Of a stretch of DNA of 64,000 nucleotides, positions 54,536 to 62,335 are shown piece by piece. Source of the DNA: Microvirga subterranea (GTDB taxonomy: Bacteria > Pseudomonadota > Alphaproteobacteria > Rhizobiales > Beijerinckiaceae); contig NZ_QQBB01000006.1 of NCBI RefSeq assembly GCF_003350535.1, positions 124,001 through 188,000 on the forward strand, read 5' to 3'. Within the stretch, counting starts at the first letter, position 1, and every line of letters starts with the position of its first letter. The translations under genes and the position numbers were made by a program. The notes under the pieces are model-generated. The model ran no database searches. It worked only from the letters and a program-made list of their open reading frames with translations, and was not told the origin of the DNA.

Positions 54536-54988
54536 TCAGGCGGCGGCCCGTCCGAGGGTCGGAGCGGGACGGCCGAAGGGAAGGGCGCGGGAGGGGCTCA
54601 GAGCATGGGCGCCGTCGCCGAGAAGGGCCTGCGCCACGGAGAGCACGATCAGGTAGAGCGGGTATTCCCAGCCGCCGCCCGTTCCCGAGAAGACCCAGCC
54701 GTTGCCGGCGTGGACCCAGAAGGCACCGAACAGGACCGGCAGCAGGACAAGCGCCACCCAGCGGCTCTGGACGCCGAGCACCAGCAGGACGCCGCCGACG
54801 AACTCGGCCCAGAAGGTTGCATAAGCCAGGAAGGCGGGCAGGCCGAGAGACTCGAAGTACTGCGCCGTGCCGGCGAGGGTGAAGGTCATCCATTTCAGGA
54901 CGAGGCTGTGGGCGATGAACATCAGCCCGAGCGAGACGCGGAGCAGAAGTATGCCGTAGGCTTCAGGGGTGGGGGAGTTGCGGGTCAT
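54536..54988 (-). CDS. DoxX family membrane protein
   Basis: The 150-residue protein has four membrane helices, with LLRVSLGLMFIAHSLVLKW, the AYATFWAEFVGGVLLVLGV segment and GAFWVHAGNGWVFS. DoxX proteins act in redox or thiol-stress membrane complexes. I chose the ATG at 54988 because GGAGG lies just before it. It is probably co-transcribed with the GST gene and divergent from marR. Confidence 0.9.
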   Translation of the reverse strand: MTRNSPTPEAYGILLLRVSLGLMFIAHSLVLKWMTFTLAGTAQYFESLGLPAFLAYATFWAEFVGGVLLVLGVQSRWVALVLLPVLFGAFWVHAGNGWVFSGTGGGWEYPLYLIVLSVAQALLGDGAHALSPSRALPFGRPAPTLGRAAA

Positions 54989-55004
54989 CGGAACCTCCAT
55001 GCAG

Positions 55005-55060
55005 ATGCATAGATATATGCATGCACTTGCATTGATCTGTCAAATATGATGCAATTGCAT
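55005..55060. promoter_or_regulatory. ATGCA palindromes between doxX and marR
   Basis: Two palindromes stand in the 96-base divergent spacer: ATGCAT-N6-ATGCAT (55005-55022) and ATGCAATTGCAT (55049-55060), with more TGCA units between them. A TATGAT (55045-55050) touches the second and may be the marR -10. The layout fits autoregulation by the MarR protein with control of doxX-GST. Confidence 0.65.
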
Positions 55061-55084
55061 AGAAAGCAGAGGAGCTTTGCCGAA

Positions 55085-55552
55085 ATGCAAGAACCCTCGG
55101 AAACCGTCACCAATGCCTGGGTGCGCCTGATCCGGGCCGGACGGGCAGTCGCCGGACAGATCGAGGCCGAGCTCAAGGCGGCAGGCTTTCCGTCGCTCGC
55201 CTGGTACGACGTGCTGCTCTCCCTCAAGAAGGCGCCCGAGGGACGTCGCACGCCGCGCGAGATCGAGCAGGAGGTGCTGTTCGAGCAGTACAACCTCTCC
55301 CGCCTGCTCGACCGCATGGAGGCGGAGGGACTGGTGCGGCGCATCCCCTATCCGGGCGACAGGCGCCGCCAGTTCGTGGAGATCACCCTGGAGGGCAGGG
55401 ATCTCCAGCGCCGCATGTGGGTGGTCTACGGACCGGCCATCACGCGCTATATCGGCTGCCGCTTCGCCGAGGGAGAGGCCGAGCAGCTCGCGGTGCTGCT
55501 CGGCAGGCTTGCGCCGTCGGCAGATGCCGAATGCAGCGGAAATCCTGGATAG
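55085..55552 (+). CDS. MarR family transcriptional regulator
   Basis: The 155-residue protein has the winged helix of MarR regulators: LAWYDVLLSLKKAPEGR, LFEQYNLSRLLDRMEAEGLV and the wing RIPYPGDRRRQFVEIT. The ATG at 55085 follows GAGGAG; in-frame ATGs from 55046 lie inside the operator palindrome and are less likely. It is divergent from doxX and the GST gene, so it probably senses an electrophile or oxidant and represses them. Confidence 0.9.
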   Translation: MQEPSETVTNAWVRLIRAGRAVAGQIEAELKAAGFPSLAWYDVLLSLKKAPEGRRTPREIEQEVLFEQYNLSRLLDRMEAEGLVRRIPYPGDRRRQFVEITLEGRDLQRRMWVVYGPAITRYIGCRFAEGEAEQLAVLLGRLAPSADAECSGNPG

Positions 55553-55609
55553 CCGAACGATCCCGCTATACCCACGTTCTACCTTTACGCGGCTAACGAG
55601 GATCAGGGC

Positions 55610-56152
55610 GTGAGCGCAACATTGCTTTTCTCGGGCGGGCGGCACGTTTTGCGGGTCCTCGCGATTCTCCCTCCGTTGCTGTTCGGATGGGCCATGATTG
55701 CGGCCGGCCCGGCCGAAAGCGCTCCGGTGGCGCGCCCGAGCTCCGCTTCCATCCGAACGCCCGACTTCGACGAGTCGGTCCAGTGGTATCAGAACAAGCT
55801 GGGTTTCCGGCTTCTCGCCACCCGCACCCTCGTGGGGGGGCGCGTCGCGGTGCTGGAGCGGAGCGGCTTCCTCCTGGAGATCGCCGAGGCCGACCACCCC
55901 ATGCCCGTCACCCCGGAGCAGGAGGTTCAAGCGACCGGCGCCGCGACCCGGTTTCCCGTCGTCAGCCTCCTGGTGCCGGACGTGGACCAAGAGGTCGCAC
56001 GACTGCGGGAGAAGGGCGTCGACATCCTCGAAGAGCCGCAGGATGACCTGGAGAGCGCCTACCGGGTTGCCCAGATCCGCGACAACGGCCGGCACCGCAT
56101 CGAGCTGCGCGAGCCCCTCGGCGGCGGAACCTTCCACGCCGAGGGACGCTAG
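55610..56152 (+). CDS. Membrane-anchored or secreted VOC-family protein
   Basis: The 180-residue protein starts at a GTG (55610). A hydrophobic segment (about residues 12-38, HVLRVLAILPPLLFGWAMIA) is a signal peptide or anchor. The rest is a single VOC (glyoxalase/bleomycin-resistance) domain with TPDFDESVQWYQNKLGFRLL, VAVLERSGFLLEIAE and IRDNGRHRIELREPLG. The exported location is unusual for the family. Function and substrate are unknown. Confidence 0.82.
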   Translation: MSATLLFSGGRHVLRVLAILPPLLFGWAMIAAGPAESAPVARPSSASIRTPDFDESVQWYQNKLGFRLLATRTLVGGRVAVLERSGFLLEIAEADHPMPVTPEQEVQATGAATRFPVVSLLVPDVDQEVARLREKGVDILEEPQDDLESAYRVAQIRDNGRHRIELREPLGGGTFHAEGR

Positions 56153-56159
56153 CACAGTC

Positions 56160-56987
56160 TTACGTAAACAGCTCGGGATCCGGCCCAATGCGGCCGCCCT
56201 CCTTGTCGTCGAGCGCCTCGATCGCCCGCATGTCGTCGGCGTCGAGCCGGAAGTCGAACACGTCGACATTCTCGCGGATGCGGGACGGCGTGGCGGATTT
56301 CGGAATGACCACGAGCCCGTTGTCGAGATGCCAGCGGATGATGACCTGGGCCGGCGTCTTGCCGTGCTTGCGCGCGATGGCCGCGAGGCTCTCGTCCTTG
56401 AGCAGCGTGCCCTGGCCGAGCGGGCTCCAGGATTCCGTCACGATGCCGTGCTCCGCATGGAAGGCGCGTAGCTCCTTCTGCTGGAAGCGGGGATGCAGCT
56501 CGATCTGGTTGACAGCCGGCACCACTCCGGTCTCGTCGAACAGGCGCTGGAGGTGCGGGATGTTGAAGTTCGATACGCCGATCGACTTCGCGCGGCCCTC
56601 TTCCTTCAGCTTGATGAGGGCCCGCCAAGTGTCCGCATAGGCGTCGCGTTTCCAGGTCGGCCAGTGGATGAGATAGAGGTCGACATCGTCGAGGCCGAGG
56701 CGCTTCAGGCTCGCGTCGAAGGCGCGGCGCGCGGTGTCGAAGCCCTGGTCGTCGTTCCAGAGCTTGGTGGTGACGAACAGGTCCGCGCGGGGCACGCCCG
56801 CCTGGCGGATCGCTTCGCCCACGCCTTCCTCGTTGCGGTAGACCGCCGCCGTATCGATGGAGCGGTAACCGGCCGCGATTGCCTCCTTCACGATGCCGGT
56901 CGCCTGGCCGTTCTCGACCTGCCAGACGCCGAAGCCGAGCTGCGGCATCTGCCGGCCGTCGTTGAGCGATACGGTGGGTTGGGTCAT
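56160..56987 (-). CDS. Aldo/keto reductase (2,5-diketo-D-gluconate reductase-like)
   Basis: The 275-residue protein has the AKR tetrad Asp45, Tyr50, Lys75 and His108, the SIDTAAVYRNEEGVG segment and the NADPH end region IPKSATPSRIRENVDVFDF. It reduces aldehydes or ketones with NADPH. It ends seven bases after the VOC gene stop (convergent). The length and end fit the AKR5 group. Confidence 0.94.
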   Translation of the reverse strand: MTQPTVSLNDGRQMPQLGFGVWQVENGQATGIVKEAIAAGYRSIDTAAVYRNEEGVGEAIRQAGVPRADLFVTTKLWNDDQGFDTARRAFDASLKRLGLDDVDLYLIHWPTWKRDAYADTWRALIKLKEEGRAKSIGVSNFNIPHLQRLFDETGVVPAVNQIELHPRFQQKELRAFHAEHGIVTESWSPLGQGTLLKDESLAAIARKHGKTPAQVIIRWHLDNGLVVIPKSATPSRIRENVDVFDFRLDADDMRAIEALDDKEGGRIGPDPELFT

Positions 56988-57172
56988 GTGTCGTCCTTGC
57001 TTGGGGGAAAACGGGATGCGGGTCTGAGCTAGGGTGCGCCGGCGCGAACTCCAAGCTTGGCGGGCGCAAGGCTGTCCCGCGTTCCGGACAGAGCCCTGCC
57101 GGCACCGGAACTGTCGAGGTGGGACCGCGTTCCTGGAAGCGGGGCCTTTGACATCGCTGGAAGGAACGCGCC

Positions 57173-58252
57173 TTGCCTTCGCTCGACCCCCGCACGGGAA
57201 CCCCCGATCCGACGCTCAGCGAGGAGGAGTACCGCAGGCGCTTCCTCGAGCAGTTCCAGGATCCAGCCTTCGATCCGCTGCGAGGCGAGCTCGACAGGAT
57301 CGCCAATGCGGCCTGGGACGCCTACAGCCATCACCGCAAGAGCCCGAAGACCCGCAAGGCCGGTCCCGGCTTCGCCGACCCCGACTATGATCTCGCGGTC
57401 GACTGGATCGCCGCCTACGAAGCCATCCAGGAGGCGCAGCGACGTCACGAGGACAAGGACGGGCCGCTGCGCATCCTCATCGTCTGCGGAGCCGCGCGCA
57501 GCGAGCACACCTGTCCGGGCGAGATGTCCAAGACCTACCGGCTCGCGCAGATCGCCCGCGAGGTTTTCGCCGCCACGCCCGGGGTCGAGGTCGAGCTGCT
57601 GGAGCTCAGCCGCCTTACGTCCGAGTACGGACGCCACATCCACCCTTGCAAGACCTGCTTCTCGACGGCAGCGCCGCTCTGCCACTGGCCGTGCTCGTGC
57701 TACCCCAACTACTCTCTCGGGCAGACCCACGACTGGATGAACGAGATCTATCCGAAATGGGTCGAGGCGCATGGCGTCATGCTGCTCACGCCCGTGAACT
57801 GGTATCACGCCTCGTCGCCCCTGAAGCTGATGATCGACCGTCTCGTCTGCGCCGACGGAGGCAATCCGGATCCGACCTCAACACAGGGCAAGAAGGTGGC
57901 GATCGCGAAGGGAATGGAACTCGACGGCTGGGATTATCCGCGACATCTGGCGGGCCGTCTCTTCTCGGTCGTTGTGCAAGGGGATGCCGAAGGCGCCGAG
58001 GGCGTGCGGCGTTCGCTCTCCGACTGGCTGCGCTCGATGGGGCTCTCTCCCGCCGGCGCCTCGGCGGAACTCGACCGCTATATCGGCTACTGGAAGCCCT
58101 ATGCCACGAGTCACGAGGAACTCGACGGCGACCGGGCGATCCAGGACGAGGTGCGCAATGCCGCGCGCACGTTATTGGAGGCTGTCAGGGCCAAGCGGGC
58201 GGGCAACCTGATCGAGGCCGGCGAGGGACTGCCGGAGCCGCGGCAGAAATGA
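57173..58252 (+). CDS. Flavodoxin-like FMN reductase with a Cys cluster
   Basis: The 359-residue protein starts at a TTG with GGAAGGAA before it. A helical N-terminal extension (about 1-95) precedes an NADPH-dependent FMN-reductase-like flavodoxin domain (about 97-260, ILIVCGAARSEHTCPGEMSK and LLTPVNWYHASSPLKLMIDR). Inside it lies HPCKTCFSTAAPLCHWPCSC, five Cys in 17 residues. Such clusters appear in iron-sulfur flavoproteins. The end is helical. The substrate is unknown. A hairpin follows. Confidence 0.8.
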   Translation: MPSLDPRTGTPDPTLSEEEYRRRFLEQFQDPAFDPLRGELDRIANAAWDAYSHHRKSPKTRKAGPGFADPDYDLAVDWIAAYEAIQEAQRRHEDKDGPLRILIVCGAARSEHTCPGEMSKTYRLAQIAREVFAATPGVEVELLELSRLTSEYGRHIHPCKTCFSTAAPLCHWPCSCYPNYSLGQTHDWMNEIYPKWVEAHGVMLLTPVNWYHASSPLKLMIDRLVCADGGNPDPTSTQGKKVAIAKGMELDGWDYPRHLAGRLFSVVVQGDAEGAEGVRRSLSDWLRSMGLSPAGASAELDRYIGYWKPYATSHEELDGDRAIQDEVRNAARTLLEAVRAKRAGNLIEAGEGLPEPRQK

Positions 58253-58255
58253 AAC

Positions 58256-58275
58256 GGCCGGGCTTCCGCCCGGCC
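58256..58275. terminator. Hairpin between convergent genes
   Basis: GGCCGGGC, a TTCC loop and GCCCGGCC lie 4 bases after the flavodoxin-like gene and 24 bases before the end of the convergent binding-protein gene. T-runs are weak. Confidence 0.65.
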
Positions 58276-58299
58276 ATCCTGGTTGAGGCGAGGCTCGTC

Positions 58300-59328
58300 C
58301 TATTTCGGCGCGGACTTCACCTCGGCGTCCCACTTCTTCAGCAGGCGCGTGCGTTCCGCGACGGAGCCGTATTTCGCGGTGTCGTAGTTGATGAGCTTCA
58401 TCTCGGAGAGCTTCGGCGCATCGGGCGAGACCGGCGCGTTCTTGTTGGACGGGATGGAGTAGATCTTCAGGTCCGCGCCGACGAGTTTCTGCGCTTCAGC
58501 CGACAGCGCCCAGTCGACGAACTTCTGCGCGGCTTCGGTGTTCTTGCCGCCCTTCACGATGGAGATCGAGCCCGTCTCGTAGCCCGTGCCCTCGCACGGT
58601 GCGACGGTCTTCACCGGCGCGCCGTCAGCGATCATCGTCACCATGTCGTGCATGAACGCGATGCCGATGGCGGTCTCGCCGAGGGCGACCGCCTTCACGG
58701 GCGCAGCGCCCGACTTGGTGTACTGGTTCACGTTCTTGTGCAGGCTCTTCATGTAGTCGAACGCCTTGTCCTCGCCCATGAGCTGCACGAGGGAGGCGAG
58801 AAACACATAGGCCGTGCCGGAGGAGTTCGGGTCCGAGATCTGCACCTCGTCGCGGTATTTCGGATCGAGCAGGTCGGCCCAGCATTTCGGCTCCGGGAGC
58901 CCGCGGCTCTGCAGCACCTTGGTGTTGTAGCCGAAGCCGAGCGCGCCGAGATAGGTGCCCGTCGCGCGATAGCCCGACTGCTCCGCGAATGTCTGCGCCC
59001 ATTCGTGGAGTTCGCCGAGCTTCGGCGACTTGTACTCGACCGTCAGGCCTTCCTCGGCCGCCTGGATGTGCGAGTCGCCGGGGCCGCCCCACCACACGTC
59101 GGCCCGCGGGTTCGACGCTTCGGCGCGGATCTGCGCCAGGGTCTCGCCGGTGCTCTTGCGGACCATCGTGACCTTCGCGCCGGTCGCCTTCTCGAAGGCC
59201 GCGACGCCGACCCGGCACTGTTCCTCGAGGATCGAGCAATAGACCGTAAGCGGGGCCTGAGCCTGGGCCGCGAACGGCGCGGCGGAGACGCCTGCGGCAA
59301 GAGCCAGACCAAAGAGCGATAGGCGCAT
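58300..59328 (-). CDS. ABC transporter substrate-binding protein, iron(III) type
   Basis: The 342-residue protein has a signal peptide (MRLSLFGLALAAGVSAAPFA, cleaved near AQA) and the fold of FbpA/AfuA-like binding proteins: LTVYCSILEEQCRVGVAAFE, DVWWGGPGDSHIQAAEEG and KGGKNTEAAQKFVDWALSAE. Relatives bind Fe3+, phosphonates or putrescine-like ligands. AGGAGG precedes the ATG at 59328. No matching permease or ATPase is adjacent. The gene follows metQ but a terminator separates them. Confidence 0.88.
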   Translation of the reverse strand: MRLSLFGLALAAGVSAAPFAAQAQAPLTVYCSILEEQCRVGVAAFEKATGAKVTMVRKSTGETLAQIRAEASNPRADVWWGGPGDSHIQAAEEGLTVEYKSPKLGELHEWAQTFAEQSGYRATGTYLGALGFGYNTKVLQSRGLPEPKCWADLLDPKYRDEVQISDPNSSGTAYVFLASLVQLMGEDKAFDYMKSLHKNVNQYTKSGAAPVKAVALGETAIGIAFMHDMVTMIADGAPVKTVAPCEGTGYETGSISIVKGGKNTEAAQKFVDWALSAEAQKLVGADLKIYSIPSNKNAPVSPDAPKLSEMKLINYDTAKYGSVAERTRLLKKWDAEVKSAPK

Positions 59329-59442
59329 GATGTCCTCCTGAGCGACGGCCGACGAACGCGGCCGTTCCTGATTATGCAAGGCTGCCGATGAGGAAGCTTA
59401 GCCGGCTCGTTGTCAAGCGCCGGTGAGCGCGGGCGCCGGAAC

Positions 59443-59470
59443 AAAAAAGGCCGGGCACGAGGGCCCGGCC
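59443..59470 (-). terminator. Rho-independent terminator of the met operon
   Basis: On the minus strand GGCCGGGC, a 6-base loop and GCCCGGCC are followed by six T, 26 bases past the metQ stop. Confidence 0.92.
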
Positions 59471-59496
59471 GGATGGAGGTTGATCGGTCGAACAGA

Positions 59497-60282
59497 TTAC
59501 CAGCTCGTCAGGACCGCGCCCTTGAACTTCTCCTCGACGAACTTCTTCACCTCGGGGGTGTGGTAGGAATCGACCAGGATCTTCACCCAGGGCTTGTCCT
59601 TGTCCTCGGTGCGAACGGCGATGATGTTCACGTAAGGCCCCTTAGGATCCTCGCGGGTGAGCGCGTCCTTCACCGGATCGAGGCCGGCCTGGGTCGCGTA
59701 GTTGGTGTTGATGACGGCCGCATCCACGTCGTCGAGCACGCGCGGGGCCTGGGCGGCGTCGATCTCGACGAACTTCAGCTTCTTGGCGTTCTCGGTGATG
59801 TCGATGATCGTCGGCTTGAAGCCCACGCCTTCCTTCAGCTTGATCAAGCCTTTGTCCTGCAGCAGCAGAAGCGCGCGGCCGCCGTTGGTCGGATCGTTCG
59901 GGATCGCGATCGTCGCGCCGCTCGGCAGCGCATCGAAGGCCTTGAGCTTCTTCGAGTAGACGCCGATGGGGAAGTTCACGGTCTGCGCGACGGTCTCGAT
60001 CTTGTATCCGCGGTCGGCCTTCTGGTTGTCGAGATAGGGCTGGTGCTGGAACGAGTTCGCCTCGAGCTCGCCGGAGGCCAGCGCCGCGTTCGGCACCACG
60101 TAGTCGGAGAACTCGACGATCTTGATGTCGAGCCCCTTCTGGGCCGCGATCGGCTTGGCAGCTTCGAGGATCTGGGCGTGCGGACCGGGCGTGACGCCGA
60201 CGCGGATCGTCTGCGTCTGGGCCGCGGCCGGCAGGGCGGTGAGCGACAGGAGGGCGAGGAGGCCCAGCTTCTTGAACGACAT
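59497..60282 (-). CDS. metQ: D/L-methionine-binding protein MetQ
   Basis: The 261-residue protein has a signal peptide (MSFKKLGLLALLSLTALPAA) without a lipobox Cys, so it is probably a free periplasmic protein rather than the usual lipoprotein. The NlpA-family parts are clear: IRVGVTPGPHAQILEAAKPI, ANSFQHQPYLDNQ, ATIAIPNDPTNGGRALLLLQ and AAVINTNYATQAGLDP. It delivers methionine to MetI. It follows metI by 38 bases. Confidence 0.93.
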   Translation of the reverse strand: MSFKKLGLLALLSLTALPAAAQTQTIRVGVTPGPHAQILEAAKPIAAQKGLDIKIVEFSDYVVPNAALASGELEANSFQHQPYLDNQKADRGYKIETVAQTVNFPIGVYSKKLKAFDALPSGATIAIPNDPTNGGRALLLLQDKGLIKLKEGVGFKPTIIDITENAKKLKFVEIDAAQAPRVLDDVDAAVINTNYATQAGLDPVKDALTREDPKGPYVNIIAVRTEDKDKPWVKILVDSYHTPEVKKFVEEKFKGAVLTSW

Positions 60283-60320
60283 CGTTGTTCTCCGTGAGTG
60301 ATGTCTTGGCGAATTAGGGA

Positions 60321-60986
60321 TCAGGCTTGGCGGACGCGCTTGTTGAGGCGTCGTGCGAGGAGGTCGCCGACGGTCTGCACGATCTGCACCAGCACGATCA
60401 GCACCACGACGACGGCGAGCATCATCTCGGGCATGAAGCGCTGATAGCCGTAGCGGATGCCGAGGTCGCCGAGGCCGCCGCCGCCGACCGCGCCGACCAT
60501 GGCCGAGAAGCCGATGAGCGACACCACCGCGAGGGTGAGCCCGAGGACGATGCCGGGCAAGGCCTCGGGCACCAGCACCTTGAACACGATCTGGAGCGGG
60601 CTCGCCCCAAAGGCGCGGGCCGCCTCGATGAGGCCTTGATCCACTTCACGGATCGCGCCTTCGATGAGGCGCGCGATGAACGGCGTCGCCGCGACCGTGA
60701 GGGGCACGATGGCCGCGCTGGTGCCGATGGAGGTTCCGGCGATCAGGCGCGTGAACGGAATGATCGCCACCACAAGGATGATGAAGGGCGTCGAGCGGGC
60801 CGCGTTGACGACGACGCCGAGCACCCGGTTCACCCAGGGCGCGGCGAAAAGCTCGCCCTTGCCGCTGGTGGCCAGGAAGATGCCGAGCGGCATGCCGAGC
60901 AGGGTGGCAATCCCGGCCGAGACCGCGACCATGTAGAGCGTTTCGCCGGTCGATGCGGCGATAAGGCGGATCATCTCAGGCGACAT
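60321..60986 (-). CDS. metI: Methionine ABC transporter permease
   Basis: The 221-residue protein has five membrane helices and the ABC permease EAA loop ([20 protein letters not shown]). It starts [20 protein letters not shown]. MetI is the membrane channel for methionine uptake. Its start overlaps the end of metN by 11 bases. Confidence 0.95.
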   Translation of the reverse strand: MSPEMIRLIAASTGETLYMVAVSAGIATLLGMPLGIFLATSGKGELFAAPWVNRVLGVVVNAARSTPFIILVVAIIPFTRLIAGTSIGTSAAIVPLTVAATPFIARLIEGAIREVDQGLIEAARAFGASPLQIVFKVLVPEALPGIVLGLTLAVVSLIGFSAMVGAVGGGGLGDLGIRYGYQRFMPEMMLAVVVVLIVLVQIVQTVGDLLARRLNKRVRQA

Positions 60987-62070
60987 GGCCCAAAACCTCC
61001 GTGTCGAGACCGTACTGCTTCAGGAAGTCGAGGGTGGTGGCGAGCGAAGCTTCCGGCACGCCGATGACGAGGGTGCCGCAGGGCCGTCCGGCGATCTCGT
61101 CGACCGAGCCCGCCAGGATGTTGGCCTCGACGTTGAGGTCACGGGCGAGCCGCGCCAGCACCGGATCGGTGGCGTGCGGGCCGCGGAAGCCTATGCGGAT
61201 CACCGCCTGGCCGCCGCGCTCCGGCTCGGGCCCCAGCCGGTTCGCCACGTAAGGCGGCAGGGCGCGGCCGGTCTCGTCCGCAAGGAACGAGCGGGTGACC
61301 TCGTGCTGCGGCCTGGTGAACACGTCGAAGACGTCCCCCTGCTCGACGATGCGCCCGCCCTCGATCACCGCCACGTCGCGTGCAATCGAGCGGATCACCG
61401 CCATCTCGTGGGTGATCAGGATGATGGTGAGGCCGAGCTCCGCATTGATGCGGGCGAGCAGGTCCAGGATCGAGCGGGTCGTCTCCGGGTCGAGGGCCGA
61501 GGTGGCCTCGTCTGAGAGGAGAACCTTCGGGTTGGTGGCAAGCGCACGGGCGATGCCGACGCGCTGCTTCTGCCCGCCGGAGAGTTCGGAGGGATAGCGG
61601 TTGCGCTTGTCGGCGAGGCCGACCAGGGACAGGAGCTCGTTCACGCGGGTGCGGATGGCCGCCTTGTCGTATCCCGCCACCTCGAGCGGCAGGGCGATGT
61701 TCTCGGCCGCCGTGCGGGAGGAGAGCAGGTTGAAGTGTTGGAAGATCATGCCGATGGAGCGGCGGGCGTGCCGCAGCTCCGCCTCCGGCAGAGCCGCGAT
61801 GTCGGCGCCGTCGACGATCACCCGTCCGTTGGTCGGCTTCTCGAGCCCGTTCACGAGCCGGATCAGGGTCGACTTGCCCGCGCCCGAGCGGCCGATGATC
61901 CCGAGCACCGAGCCTTGCGGCACCGCAAGGTCGATCTTTTGAAGGGCGGTCACGGCTTGCCCGTCGCGGCCGGCGAAGATCTTCGAGATCTTGTCGAGGC
62001 GCACGATCGGCTCCGCCGCAACGAGGCGCTGGTGCGGCTGATCGCCGATATGACCGAGAGGGGCGTTCAT
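60976..62070 (-). CDS. metN: Methionine ABC transporter ATPase
   Basis: The 364-residue ATPase has Walker A (GRSGAGKST), signature LSGGQKQR, Walker B ([13 protein letters not shown]) and H-loop (ITHEM), and a C-terminal NIL domain (about 285-360) that senses methionine. The ATG at 62070 gives [11 protein letters not shown]; an ATG at 62115 is also in frame. It leads the metN-metI-metQ operon. I looked for a SAM riboswitch upstream and did not find one by eye. Confidence 0.95.
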   Translation of the reverse strand: MNAPLGHIGDQPHQRLVAAEPIVRLDKISKIFAGRDGQAVTALQKIDLAVPQGSVLGIIGRSGAGKSTLIRLVNGLEKPTNGRVIVDGADIAALPEAELRHARRSIGMIFQHFNLLSSRTAAENIALPLEVAGYDKAAIRTRVNELLSLVGLADKRNRYPSELSGGQKQRVGIARALATNPKVLLSDEATSALDPETTRSILDLLARINAELGLTIILITHEMAVIRSIARDVAVIEGGRIVEQGDVFDVFTRPQHEVTRSFLADETGRALPPYVANRLGPEPERGGQAVIRIGFRGPHATDPVLARLARDLNVEANILAGSVDEIAGRPCGTLVIGVPEASLATTLDFLKQYGLDTEVLGHVA

Positions 62071-62335
62071 GGATCGATCTGTGGAGTCAGTCTCTTTTCG
62101 CAGTTGCGAACACATGGGCTATTCTGTTCTCCAAGTCAACCTTTTCGTTCTTTAAAACGAATTATAGGCAGGGAAGTCCGCTCTATAGGAACGATCCCGG
62201 CGGCTGTCGATCCCTGCTCCACATGGTCACAGCCTTGTTAAGACGGAACTTTCTCCTTGCTTTTGCCACGAGGCCGGTTGATCGGGCCTCTGGATGTTTC
62301 TATGCAGCCCGGACGGGTTCCCGCAGGAGAGTAGA

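Noticed and set aside
62071..62335. Possible SAM riboswitch upstream of metN
   Set aside because: The conserved SAM-II and SAM-I cores are not visible; only a short AT-rich dyad (CGTTCTTTAAAACG) is present. An Rfam search would decide.
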